Part shown: one piece after another, positions 18,174 through 26,772 of the stretch | Layout: every line of letters starts with the position of its first letter | How positions within the stretch are numbered: position 1 is the stretch's first letter | DNA from: Caldilineae bacterium | Lineage (GTDB): Bacteria > Chloroflexota > Anaerolineae > JAAEKA01 | Reading direction: 5' to 3' | Assembly (NCBI GenBank): GCA_020634555.1 | Contig: JACKBK010000025.1 | Span: 1 to 52,277, forward strand | Length of the DNA: 52,277 nt | The notes under the pieces: generated by a model | What the model was told of the DNA's origin: nothing | Seen by the model: the letters and a program-made list of their open reading frames with translations, nothing else | The model's database searches: none | Program-made: the position numbers and the translations under genes

Positions 18174-19231
18174 AGCGCCTCGCGCATGACGGCGGTGTAG
18201 GCACGCAGATTTTCGCGCCAGCGGTCCCGATCGTTGCCGAGCGCGATCATCACGACGCTGACTCCGGCCCGCAGGCCCATTTGGACGAAGGTGATGGCGC
18301 GCACGGCCAGCTCGGTTGCGCGGCCGTCGAACTTGCGGAAATAGCGGAAGTGCGAGCGAAACCCCAGCGGCAATACGCTGGCGCGCGCCTTGGCGGTGGC
18401 TCGCTTGCCGTAATGTACGACTTCGGCGTCAGGCGTGAAGTACAGCCGATAGCCCTGTTGATTAGCCCGGCGGCACCAGTCCAGTTCCTCGACGTACATC
18501 CAGTAACCCTCGTCGAACGGTCCAACTGCATCCCATGCCTCACGGCGAATGGCCAGCGCGCAGCCCTGAATCCAGTCCACTCGCCGCACGCGGTCGCGGT
18601 CGAAGCCGCCCAGTTCCTTGCGGGCGAACAGACGGCTGTGCGGGAAGAGGACGCTCAGAAAGACTGCTTCGCAGAAGAGATCCCACAGGGTAGCGAAGCG
18701 AAATGCTGCCGCCTGCCAGGTGCCATCTGGGTTCAGCACGTTCGGGCCAGCCGCCGCGACGCCGGGGCGTTCGTCGAGAAAGCCCACCAGAGTGTGCAGC
18801 GCGCCCGGCCGCACATAGGCGTCGGGATTGAGCAAGAACAGGACGCGCCCGCTGGCCTGTGCGATGGCCTGGTTATTGGCGGCTGCGAAGCCCAGGTTGC
18901 GGTTGTTAACCAGCAAACGAACCTGGGGAAAATTGGCGGCAACCATCTCAGCGCTGCCATCGATCGAGGCATTGTCGACGACGATGATCTCGACGCGGGT
19001 CTGGCTGAGCTGGCCGGCCGGCGTAGACCCCTCGGATGCAACGGCGACGCTTGGGTCCGACAGGATTGAGTGCAGGCACAGCGCCAGGTAATCGTGCGTG
19101 TTCCAACTGACCACGATCACCGAGCAGTCAGGCTGCACGCCCTGTTTTTCCCGCGCCGGAGTTTCGGCAGCTCCCACGTTCGGCTGCTCGTTGCCGTTCT
19201 GCGACACTTCCGAATACCGATTACCGATCAC
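18161..19231 (-). CDS. GT2 family glycosyltransferase
   Basis: A GT-A fold enzyme of 356 aa. CSVIVVSWNTHDYLALCLHS starts the fold, VEIIVVDNASIDGSAEM gives the nucleotide-binding acid, and GRVLFLLNPDAYV contains the D-x-D equivalent. GGFDRDRVRRVDWIQGCALA and YWMYVEELDWCRRA complete the rhamnosyltransferase-like (WbbL-type) pattern. The start is GTG at 19231, overlapping the stop of the O-antigen ligase gene (GTGA), which decides it. The first 30 residues come from an unpaired CCGATTACCGATCACGG repeat arm. About 20 residues (VAVASEGSTPAGQLSQT) are inserted before the VEIIVVDN strand. Confidence 0.88.
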   Translation of the reverse strand: MIGNRYSEVSQNGNEQPNVGAAETPAREKQGVQPDCSVIVVSWNTHDYLALCLHSILSDPSVAVASEGSTPAGQLSQTRVEIIVVDNASIDGSAEMVAANFPQVRLLVNNRNLGFAAANNQAIAQASGRVLFLLNPDAYVRPGALHTLVGFLDERPGVAAAGPNVLNPDGTWQAAAFRFATLWDLFCEAVFLSVLFPHSRLFARKELGGFDRDRVRRVDWIQGCALAIRREAWDAVGPFDEGYWMYVEELDWCRRANQQGYRLYFTPDAEVVHYGKRATAKARASVLPLGFRSHFRYFRKFDGRATELAVRAITFVQMGLRAGVSVVMIALGNDRDRWRENLRAYTAVMREALRSG

Positions 19232-20751
19232 GGTTCACCGGTTGCCGGCGCGCGGTATGCGTCCAGATGAAACGCCATTCCCGCGATCAGCCACAGATAC
19301 GCCGCGACCAGGAAGTTCTGCATCAGGGGCGTGACGGCGAAGACGGCCAGCGCGCCGAGCCACGTCACCAGAGCCACCTCGACCAGCACCGTTCCGCCGG
19401 TGTCGTTGCTGGTCTTCTGCCTTTGCCGAATCCTCCACAACGTCGTTACCAGCGAAAGCAACACCACCAACAGCAACGCCATGCCGATCAGGCCCATTTC
19501 CATGCCGAACTGGAAGTAGGTGCTCTCGGTGTGCTGGATTTGGGCGTCCTGCCAGAAGCGCAACGCCCGCGGCCCCACCATGCCCATGCCAACCCCCAGT
19601 GGGTTGTGCGCCACGAAATCCAGTGCGGCGTCCAGGGAAGTCAGGTGCCCCAGCGCGGCCGGGTCCTGGCCGGTCAGGCCGCGCCAGATGCGGCGCGCGA
19701 ACCCGGTGACCACCAGCCCGCCCACGGCTGCCAACGCCGCCAGGGCCATTCCCAGCCAAAGCCAGCGGTTGTGGACCAGCTCATGCCAGGTGCGCTTGAC
19801 GCCGCGCTCGTAGACGAGGATTGCTCCCGTGCCCATCAGCGAAACAACCAGCGCCAGCAGGCCGCCGCGGCTATAGGTCAAAAGCAGGCACAACACATAG
19901 ACCGCCAACAGCCCGGCAATCAACGCCCGCCGCCACAACGACCGGAAGGCGCTGCCACGAAGTCGCACCAGTGCATAGCCGGTTAGCAGGATGAAGATGT
20001 TGAGATAGATCGCTAGCTGGTTCGGACCGGTGACAGTCGAGATGGCGCGCGGCCGGGGTGCGCCGTCCTGCAAGGCGGTCTTGAAGGCGTAAGGCAGGTT
20101 GCCGTACTCGTCTACATAGCCCATGCTGATCATGGTGGGGAAGTCAATGAAGCGGGCCTGGTAGATACCGAACAGCGCGACCACGCCTGCCACCCCCGCT
20201 AAGATGATCAGGAGACGCGTCATCTCGCGGCGGGAGAAGGGCATGAGCCGGACCAGGAAGAAGATGGCCAGCGGCTCGAAGTAGTTGCGAAAGCCAAACA
20301 CGCCGATGCTGACCGTGGCCGACACAAGGATGTACGCGGCAGAAAGCAGCACCAGCGCCGCCAGCCACAGATCAAAGTGGTAGGCTTTGGCGCGGATCTT
20401 GCGCCGCCCACTGAAATGCTGCACCACAATCACCGCGGCCAGCAGGACGATAATGCCCTCCTTCCACAACGACAGCAGCGTGATGCGGCTTTCAGGCCAG
20501 CCAAGCTGCCAGGTGACGATCCGAATCGCCTGGTCGTGGAAGGGCAGCAGCGCCAGCAGCCCGGCAAACACCCAGAACGGCCGTACCCAGGCGATGACGA
20601 CCACGATCGCCGCGCCAACCAGCAGCGCGGCCAGCAGCGCCTGAAAATAGACCAGCACAGCAAGGCCCGCCAGCGCCATCAGGATCAAAACGATCCAGCG
20701 CGGCGCAACGCGCCAGTGAGTGGGTGCAGTCGTAGTTGCCTGAGTGGTCAT
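19228..20751 (-). CDS. O-antigen ligase / Wzy-type polysaccharide polymerase family protein
   Basis: A 507-aa protein with about twelve hydrophobic helices. The family signature lies near the middle: ISTVTGPNQLAIYLNIFIL and LLLTYSRGGLLALVV, followed by a large periplasmic loop (RRIWRGLTGQD to HNPLGVGMGMVGP) and the H-T-E-S-T-Y motif QHTESTYFQFGMEMG. Such proteins join a polyprenyl-linked glycan to an acceptor or polymerise it at the outer face of the membrane. It follows the phosphodiesterase gene after a hairpin and overlaps the GT2 gene by 4 nt. Confidence 0.88.
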   Translation of the reverse strand: MTTQATTTAPTHWRVAPRWIVLILMALAGLAVLVYFQALLAALLVGAAIVVVIAWVRPFWVFAGLLALLPFHDQAIRIVTWQLGWPESRITLLSLWKEGIIVLLAAVIVVQHFSGRRKIRAKAYHFDLWLAALVLLSAAYILVSATVSIGVFGFRNYFEPLAIFFLVRLMPFSRREMTRLLIILAGVAGVVALFGIYQARFIDFPTMISMGYVDEYGNLPYAFKTALQDGAPRPRAISTVTGPNQLAIYLNIFILLTGYALVRLRGSAFRSLWRRALIAGLLAVYVLCLLLTYSRGGLLALVVSLMGTGAILVYERGVKRTWHELVHNRWLWLGMALAALAAVGGLVVTGFARRIWRGLTGQDPAALGHLTSLDAALDFVAHNPLGVGMGMVGPRALRFWQDAQIQHTESTYFQFGMEMGLIGMALLLVVLLSLVTTLWRIRQRQKTSNDTGGTVLVEVALVTWLGALAVFAVTPLMQNFLVAAYLWLIAGMAFHLDAYRAPATGEP

Positions 20752-20766
20752 GGTTCCGCTTTCGTT

Positions 20767-20863
20767 CCTACTCTTCCTCGTCCTCCTACTCCTACTCGAA
20801 TTCCGGAGATCCTACGGAGCGGAAGAGTAGGAGTAGGAGTAGGAGTATGAGTAGGAGGACGAG
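20767..20863. repeat. Pyrimidine/purine short-unit hairpin upstream of the ligase gene
   Basis: The left arm at 20767-20797 (CCTACTCTTCCTCGTCC units) pairs with the right arm at 20825-20863 (GAGTAGGAGTAGGAG units). The loop contains TCCTACGGAG (20810-20819), the exact reverse complement of the loop 10-mer at 5524-5533. AATT also occurs in both loops. Element 5491-5578 is thus a related copy in opposite orientation. Confidence 0.82.
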
Positions 20864-20865
20864 AG

Positions 20866-22560
20866 TTAGCCGACGTACCCCAGCCCGCGCAGCCGCTCGT
20901 CGATCAACGCCTGGGCGTCGCTGTCGTAGTCAGCGCCCTGGCCCGACTCGCCGGCGCCTTCACTGAACGCCACGGGATGCTCGGCCAGCCAGTCTGGATC
21001 GAAGCTCTCGGCCAGCACGCGGCCATCCATGTCGTCAGGGACCGGTACGCCCAAATAGTGCAGAATCGTCGGCGCCAGGTCCCACAGAATGCCCTCGTCG
21101 AAGCGGTTGCCTTGCTGTACTCCGTCGCCAGCCATCACAAAGATGCCGTGCAGTCGGTGCCCGCCGTTGTTGAGGTTGGGGGAAAGCGGCGGTACGGGCA
21201 GCGGTTCTGTGCCTGGTTGTGGCAGGTAAATGCCGCGGATAACGCGCGTTGTCTTCCAACGGATGATGATGTCGGGCGATTTGTACAGGTTCGGACCGTG
21301 GTAGACATCCTCGCGCTTGATCGCCTCTTCCAGCACCGGCTCGTGGTCCAGGACATCGCGGCTGGCGTGCAGCTTTGCGATGATCTCGTCGCGCAGCGCC
21401 TCGTACTCATCGGGCGACACGATTCCGCCCGGCTCGCGGCCTTCCAGGTTGATCCACAGGTCGTCGCGCGCGCCGTAGGCGTAGGCCTTGGTGCGGCTCC
21501 AGTCGATGTTGCCGAACGTGAGCGCCATCTCCATCCGCTCGCGCACGCCCGGCAGCAGCTTGACCAGCTTGAGCTTGGTGTCCCGCGGCAGCCGGCGATC
21601 GACCAGATTGTAGCCCCACTTCAGCGGCGCCATGACGACTTGCTTGGCGCGCGACAGCAGGCTGCGCCGCTGGCCGTCGCTGTTCAGGTAGTGCAGCAAG
21701 CCGATGCTGGCCAGCCAGTCGTTGAGATATTCCGCGCCGCGTTGGTTGAACCCGCCGCCGTGGTCGCTCATCAGGATCACGGTCGCATCCGGCGCCAGCG
21801 CCGTCAGCTCACCAACGATCTCGTCCATGCGCTCATAGACCCGCTGGACGGTGTCGCCATAGCGCACCGCTTCCACCGGGTTGTACTCCGGGTGCGCCAG
21901 ATCCATGTCCCGCCAGAAAAAGTGATGGGCTGCGTCGGTCGCGGTGAAGGTGACGTGGAAGACATCCCAGGCGCGGCTGCCTATCAGGTAACGGGCGTAG
22001 GCGGCGCGCTTGTCGGCCGCGTCGAAGATCGCCTGTTCGGCCAGATCGCGCCGTCCCATCTTCATGTAGCTGGGTATGCCCGGCTCGATGATATAGTCGC
22101 CCACGTTTTGTTGCAGCTCGTCGATCAACTCGGGTGGGTGGCTGAAGCCAGGGCTGTCAACGCTGGGCGCGTCCAGGCCAGCCAACATGACGCCGTTGAC
22201 GTGCTCGGCGGGGTAGCTCATGGGCACGTTGACCACGCCCACCACCTTGCCGGCGCGCGAGGCGATGCTCCACCAGCTCTCGCCCTGGCGGAAGCCGCCG
22301 TTCAGATAGCGCTTGTTGTAGGTGCCCTCGATGCGCTCGTCGAAGTAGAAGATGCCGTGTTTGCCGGGGTTTTTCCCGGTGGCGAAGCTGCTCCAGGCTG
22401 GCGCGCTGTTCTGGTTGGGGACGGAGCGCAGCGGCGCGCTGGACCCGCCGCGCATCAGCCGTGCGATGTTGGGCAGGCTGCCGGCGGTTGCCCAGGGTCG
22501 GATCAGATCAAAGGTGGCCCCGTCGAGACCAATAATCAACAGTCGGTTGTTTTTTGTCAT
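20866..22560 (-). CDS. Alkaline-phosphatase-superfamily protein (type I phosphodiesterase/nucleotide pyrophosphatase)
   Basis: A 564-aa soluble protein. The N terminus RLLIIGLDGATFD holds the first metal-binding Asp. NSAPAWSSFATGKNPGKHG is the segment around the nucleophile, TATDAAHHFFW has the His/Asp ligands of the middle part, and VILMSDHGGGF carries the last metal pair. Proteins of this type often sit in polysaccharide clusters and may cleave or transfer phospho-groups on lipid carriers; that role is inferred. No signal peptide is visible. It is the first gene of the seven-gene minus-strand glycan operon. Confidence 0.87.
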   Translation of the reverse strand: MTKNNRLLIIGLDGATFDLIRPWATAGSLPNIARLMRGGSSAPLRSVPNQNSAPAWSSFATGKNPGKHGIFYFDERIEGTYNKRYLNGGFRQGESWWSIASRAGKVVGVVNVPMSYPAEHVNGVMLAGLDAPSVDSPGFSHPPELIDELQQNVGDYIIEPGIPSYMKMGRRDLAEQAIFDAADKRAAYARYLIGSRAWDVFHVTFTATDAAHHFFWRDMDLAHPEYNPVEAVRYGDTVQRVYERMDEIVGELTALAPDATVILMSDHGGGFNQRGAEYLNDWLASIGLLHYLNSDGQRRSLLSRAKQVVMAPLKWGYNLVDRRLPRDTKLKLVKLLPGVRERMEMALTFGNIDWSRTKAYAYGARDDLWINLEGREPGGIVSPDEYEALRDEIIAKLHASRDVLDHEPVLEEAIKREDVYHGPNLYKSPDIIIRWKTTRVIRGIYLPQPGTEPLPVPPLSPNLNNGGHRLHGIFVMAGDGVQQGNRFDEGILWDLAPTILHYLGVPVPDDMDGRVLAESFDPDWLAEHPVAFSEGAGESGQGADYDSDAQALIDERLRGLGYVG

Positions 22561-22571
22561 TGTTTCCTCTG

Positions 22572-22657
22572 AGTGACAGACACTTACGGAAAGTGACAGT
22601 CACTTCCTGCGCTCTCGAGTTCTCAAGTGCCGGTCACTGTGGAAAGTGACAGGCACT
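22572..22657. repeat. Four copies of the palindrome AGTGACAGNCACT
   Basis: Copies lie at 22572-22584, 22592-22604, 22626-22638 (AGTGCCGGTCACT) and 22645-22657. Each is self-complementary around its centre, so the array can fold as separate hairpins or as longer pairings. It fills the gap between the helicase stop and the phosphodiesterase start. Further copies lie at 36640-36652 and 36689-36701. Confidence 0.8.
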
Positions 22658-22666
22658 GTGGAGGCG

Positions 22667-24985
22667 CTACTTGCGAACTATCTCTAGCTTGGCAAAGCTG
22701 GCCATCAGCTTCTTGATGCCGAGACCTGGGAACGCGACGCTCACGTACTCGTCGTCGTCGGCCAGCTCGGTCTTGATCACCACACCTTCGCCGAAGACGC
22801 CATGGCTGACTCGCTGGCCAAGCTTGAAGCGCGGCTGGCGGGATGACGGCTGGGCCGCGCCGGACCGGCTGGACTCTTGCCGCGTGGACGGTGGACTCCA
22901 GGCTGTGGCGCGGGCAGTGCGTTGGTCGCGCATGGTGGCGCGCGCGCCTTGCTTGCGTCTTTGCATACCGCGTCCATTCACCAGATCCTCAGGAATGTCG
23001 TCCAGGAACTGGCTGGGCGGATACATCTCAGTGTTGCCATAGAGTGTACGCCGGAAGGCATGCACCAGGTAGAGCAGACGCTTAGCGCGAGTGATGCCGA
23101 CGTAGGCCAGCCGGCGCTCCTCCTGCAGGCCGTCGGGATCGTCCTTGCTGCGGCTGTGGGGGAAGACACCCTCTTCCATACCGACGATGAACACCACCGG
23201 AAATTCCAACCCCTTGGCGGTGTGTAACGTCATCAGGGTTGGAACCTCCTGCTGAACAGTATCGGGCGTCTCGTCAAGGTCGCTGACCAGCGCGATCTCC
23301 TCGAGGAAGGTGCCCAGCGCGTCTAGACCGGGACCGTCGTCGAAGTCACTCATGCCTGTGGCGGACGTGTCCGCCGGCGTCAGGTCCGCGTAGCCAGCCG
23401 CCACCGTGCGCAGCTCCTGCAGGTTCTCCCAACGTCCCTCGCCCTCCTCGGTGCCGTCGCGGATGTAGGCCGCGTAGCCCGACTCCTCAAGGATGCGATC
23501 CAGCAGTTGGCCAACGGTCAACTGGCGCTTGGCTTGAATCCAGCCAGCCGCCAGCCGCCAGAAAGCCAGTAGGGCCGATTGGGGACGTGAGCCCACGGGC
23601 GACTGGTCCAACAGCGGAGAACCGCCAGCCCGCAGCGCCAGCTCGCCCCGCTCGCCGGCCATTACCCGTAGCGCCTCGGTCTGTGATAGGCCCAGTTGCT
23701 GCGCCCACTGCGCCAGAGAAGCCTGGCTGGCTTTGCCGATGCGCCGCGGCGGCACGTTGATGATACGGCCCAGGCTCAGGTTGTCGTCCGGATTCTGTAC
23801 CAGCCGCAGATAAGCCACCGCGTCCTTGATCTCCATGCGCTGGTAAAATCGCGTCGCACCCACCAGCCGGTAGGGGAGGTTGCGGCGCACGAACGCGTCC
23901 TCCAGCGCGCGCGACTGGGCGTTGGTGCGGTACAGGATAACGCAGTCGCCGGGCGCGGCCTGGCCTTGCAGATTCAGCCGTGCGATCTCATCGACGACAA
24001 AGTCCGCCTCCTCGATCTCGTCGTAGGCCTGGAAGACTGTGACCCGCGGGCCGCCTTCCTGCTCGGTGAAAAGCCGCTTTGGAGTCCGCGCCCAGTTATG
24101 CTTGATGACCTCGTTGGCGGCGTCAAGAATAATCTGCGTCGAGCGGTAGTTGCGCTCCAACAGAATCTGCTGCATCTCTGGAAAGTCATCGCGCAGCCGG
24201 GTAATGTTGCGCGGATCAGCGCCTCGCCACGCGTAAATCGATTGATCTTCGTCAGCCACGCAAAACAGATTCCGTTGTGGCCCGACCAGTAGCTTGACCA
24301 GACCATACTGCGCGGCGTTGGTGTCCTGAAACTCGTCCACCAGCAGATGCAAGTAGCGTTCCTGATAGCGGCTGCGGACCTCTGAACTGTTGCGCAGGAG
24401 CAGCGCAGTCTCCATCAACAGGTCGTCAAAATCCAGTGCGTTGTTCTGGCGCAACATCTCCTGATAATGGACGTAGATACGGCCCGCCACCTCTTCCCAG
24501 TAAGTCTTGGATTGGTAAGCATCAGGTGTGATCAGTTCGTTCTTGCAGCGGCTGATGTGGCTGTGCATGGCGGCCGGCCGGTAGAGCTTGTCGTTGAGGT
24601 TCAACTCCTTGATGACCGCCTTGATCACCCGTTGCTGGTCGTCGCTGTCGAAGATGACGAAATTGCCCGGTAGCCCCGCGGCCTCGTGCTCGCGCCGTAA
24701 CATGCGCGCGCAGATCGAGTGGAAGGTGCCGATAGTCAGGCCGCGCAGCTCGCCGCCCAACAGCATCTCCGTACGGCTGCGCATCTCACGCGCCGCCTTG
24801 TTGGTAAACGTGACTGCCATGATCCGCCAAGGCGGGACGCGCCGCTCCTGCACCAGGATGGCGATGCGATGGGTGAGGACGCGCGTCTTGCCCGACCCTG
24901 GCCCAGCCAGCACCAGCAGCGGGCCGTCAGGCGCGGTCACTGCAGCGACCTGCTGTTCATTCAATCCCGTCAGCAGACTGTTCAA
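22667..24985 (-). CDS. pcrA: ATP-dependent DNA helicase of the UvrD/PcrA family
   Basis: An SF1A 3'-5' helicase of 772 aa acting in repair and in removal of stalled complexes. Motifs in order: Q motif (LNEQQVAAV), Walker A GPGSGKT (about residues 28-34), AVTFTNKAAREM, Walker B LLVDEFQDTN, QSIYAWRGAD, ERNYRS, TLMTLHTAKGLEFPVVF and VGITRAKRLLYL. The C terminus has a low-complexity linker and then the PcrA Tudor-like end (FKLGQRVSHGVFGEGVV). The start is TTG at 24985, 2 nt after the stop of the DinB-like gene; no ATG fits. A short Gly/Ser/Pro-rich segment near residue 450 (ALRAGGSPLLDQSPVGS) may be a further insertion. Confidence 0.95.
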   Translation of the reverse strand: MNSLLTGLNEQQVAAVTAPDGPLLVLAGPGSGKTRVLTHRIAILVQERRVPPWRIMAVTFTNKAAREMRSRTEMLLGGELRGLTIGTFHSICARMLRREHEAAGLPGNFVIFDSDDQQRVIKAVIKELNLNDKLYRPAAMHSHISRCKNELITPDAYQSKTYWEEVAGRIYVHYQEMLRQNNALDFDDLLMETALLLRNSSEVRSRYQERYLHLLVDEFQDTNAAQYGLVKLLVGPQRNLFCVADEDQSIYAWRGADPRNITRLRDDFPEMQQILLERNYRSTQIILDAANEVIKHNWARTPKRLFTEQEGGPRVTVFQAYDEIEEADFVVDEIARLNLQGQAAPGDCVILYRTNAQSRALEDAFVRRNLPYRLVGATRFYQRMEIKDAVAYLRLVQNPDDNLSLGRIINVPPRRIGKASQASLAQWAQQLGLSQTEALRVMAGERGELALRAGGSPLLDQSPVGSRPQSALLAFWRLAAGWIQAKRQLTVGQLLDRILEESGYAAYIRDGTEEGEGRWENLQELRTVAAGYADLTPADTSATGMSDFDDGPGLDALGTFLEEIALVSDLDETPDTVQQEVPTLMTLHTAKGLEFPVVFIVGMEEGVFPHSRSKDDPDGLQEERRLAYVGITRAKRLLYLVHAFRRTLYGNTEMYPPSQFLDDIPEDLVNGRGMQRRKQGARATMRDQRTARATAWSPPSTRQESSRSGAAQPSSRQPRFKLGQRVSHGVFGEGVVIKTELADDDEYVSVAFPGLGIKKLMASFAKLEIVRK

Positions 24986-24987
24986 GG

Positions 24988-25494
24988 TCAGTCCGTCTCC
25001 CCGACCAGCACGCGGATCATGTCCAGGTGCTCTTCGTAGTGCTCATAGGTGTTGCCGGCGACCCACACCAGCACGGGCCGTTTCTCCGGATCGTCGTCGT
25101 ACATCTGTTGCATCAACGTCTCGAATGGCACGCTCGCCAGATAGTCCACCACCTGCCGATGAACGGCGCGGGCGCTCTCAGTCACGTCGGCCAGTGAGCG
25201 GGCGCGGTTCTTGTTGAACAGTGCTGCGTTGATCTCGTTGTAGTCGGTATACTCGTCTGGGTCGCCGATAACCATTGCCTCACCCGCTGGCAATCCTTGC
25301 AAGTAGTGCAGCAGCATATAGCGTTCCCAGGCGGTCACGTGCGCCAGGTTGTCCTTGACGGACCAGCCGCCGGCATCCGGCCGCTGAAGCTGTTCCTCTG
25401 TCGGACCGTCGATGATAGCCCAAAGTTCGTCCCAACTGCGCTCGATGCGCTCTAACAAGTCGGCGGTGTTGCCGGGAAGTATCTCGTTTTCCAT
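24988..25494 (-). CDS. DinB-like / ClbS-DfsB family four-helix protein
   Basis: A 168-aa helical protein. WSVKDNLAHVTAWERYML in helix two and YEHYEEHLDMI in the last helix carry the His residues that bind metal in the DinB/YfiT superfamily. Some relatives protect DNA (ClbS) or act as thiol-dependent transferases; here the substrate is unknown. It is followed after 2 nt by the helicase gene, so the two are probably co-transcribed. A small palindrome (GGCAATTTT/AAAATTGCC, 25549-25567) lies upstream. Confidence 0.8.
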   Translation of the reverse strand: MENEILPGNTADLLERIERSWDELWAIIDGPTEEQLQRPDAGGWSVKDNLAHVTAWERYMLLHYLQGLPAGEAMVIGDPDEYTDYNEINAALFNKNRARSLADVTESARAVHRQVVDYLASVPFETLMQQMYDDDPEKRPVLVWVAGNTYEHYEEHLDMIRVLVGETD

Positions 25495-25607
25495 CGGTGT
25501 TCTCTGTATTCCTCATCGCGCGGCAACGCATTTGGATTACGGGCGACGGGCAATTTTGAAAATTGCCTTACGGTGCGCTCCGGCGTCAACGGTTTGGCTG
25601 CCGCGAT

Positions 25608-26582
25608 TCATTCGTTTGGTAGCAACAGCACCTTGCCGGCAGTCTGGCGGCTTTCAAGCAGCCGGTGTGCTTCAGCTGCCTGACTCAACGGCAGCGTCCG
25701 GTCGATACGCACCGCAAGCTCGCCGCCGGCTGCCCAGATGAACACATCGCCGGCGCGGCTGATCAGCTCGCGGCGGTCCTGTATGTAGTGGCCGAGGGTG
25801 GGGCGGGTGACGAACAGCGACCCTTTTTGGTTCAGTACCTGCAAATTGAACAGTGGCACCGGCCCGCTGGACTGGCCAAAGAGCGCCAACAGCCCGCGCG
25901 GCCGCAGGCAGTTCAAACTCTTGTCGAAGGTCGTTGCCCCCACCGAGTCGTAGACCACATCGACGCCGCGCCCGCCGGTCAGCCGCTGGACCTCGGCCTC
26001 AAAATCGTCCTCCCGGTAGAGAATCACCTCGTCCGCGCCGGCCTGGCGCGCCAGCTCGGCCTTGTCCTCACTGCCCACAGTGCCGTAAACAGTGGCGCCG
26101 GCCCGCTTGGCCACTTGCACCAACAACGATCCGACGCCGCCGGCCGCTGCATGGATCAGTGCCGTGTCGCCCGGCTTGAGCGGGTACGTGCTCAGGGCAA
26201 GATAGTGGGCCGTCATCCCCTGGAGGATCAACGCGGCTGCAATCTCTGTGGTGATCGTGGCTGGAATTGGCACCATCTTGTTGGCAGGAACGACTGCATA
26301 CTCGGCGTATGCACCGCGCGCCATACACCAGGCAACTCGATCACCCGGCTTGACCAGCGTGACATCGGGTGCGACAATGTCTACGACGCCTGCGCCTTCC
26401 ATGCCGAGAGTGAACGGCGTCGGCAGCGGGTAGAGACCGGTTCGATGATAGGTGTCGATGTAGTTGACGCCGGCCGCTTCGACCTTGACGCGGACCTCGC
26501 CCGGTCCCGGCTCGGGCAGCAGAACCTCCTCATAGATCAGGGCCTCAGGCCCGCCGCATTGATGGACGCGAATTGCTTTCAT
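25608..26582 (-). CDS. NADPH:quinone oxidoreductase (zinc-free MDR family)
   Basis: A 324-aa member of the medium-chain dehydrogenase/reductase superfamily. The N terminus MKAIRVHQCGGPEALIYEEV and GVNYIDTYHRTGLYPLP are typical of Qor, and the NADPH site is HAAAGGVGSLLVQVAKRAGA. Zinc ligands are absent, as expected. It likely reduces quinones or enones. I start at 26582; the 112-residue upstream extension runs into the divergent fabF promoter region. It ends 113 nt before the DinB-like gene start. Confidence 0.92.
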   Translation of the reverse strand: MKAIRVHQCGGPEALIYEEVLLPEPGPGEVRVKVEAAGVNYIDTYHRTGLYPLPTPFTLGMEGAGVVDIVAPDVTLVKPGDRVAWCMARGAYAEYAVVPANKMVPIPATITTEIAAALILQGMTAHYLALSTYPLKPGDTALIHAAAGGVGSLLVQVAKRAGATVYGTVGSEDKAELARQAGADEVILYREDDFEAEVQRLTGGRGVDVVYDSVGATTFDKSLNCLRPRGLLALFGQSSGPVPLFNLQVLNQKGSLFVTRPTLGHYIQDRRELISRAGDVFIWAAGGELAVRIDRTLPLSQAAEAHRLLESRQTAGKVLLLPNE

Positions 26583-26676
26583 AGATGGATGCTCCGATGT
26601 TGTGGGTAACTGCGCGGCTGACATTGTACCTGAAAGCAGGGTGCGGGCCAAAAGCGCGTTGGCCAATCCGTATCTT

Positions 26677-26704
26677 TTGTGCGCCGCTTGTGTTGTCGTA
26701 TAAT
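26677..26704 (+). promoter_or_regulatory. Candidate promoter of fabF-fabH
   Basis: A perfect TATAAT at 26699-26704 has TTGTGC at 26677-26682, 16 nt upstream. It lies in the divergent gap between the quinone oxidoreductase gene and fabF, about 70 nt before the fabF GTG. Confidence 0.55.
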
Positions 26705-26772
26705 GCACGCGCGCCGTCGGCAATGATGCTAATATGGGCCGCGGCGCATTTTCTATTGGAGGCAATGCAACT

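Noticed and set aside
18665..19030. Repeat-derived insert in the GT2 gene (VAVASEGSTPAGQLSQT)
   Set aside because: The extra residues are real compared with the usual pattern, but the DNA shows neither tandem units nor inverted arms.
20767..20863. Microsatellite-like tract read as a CRISPR or phase-variation repeat
   Set aside because: There are no regular spacers, and the two arms are inverted rather than direct repeats. The tract lies outside the coding frame, so slippage would not switch a gene.
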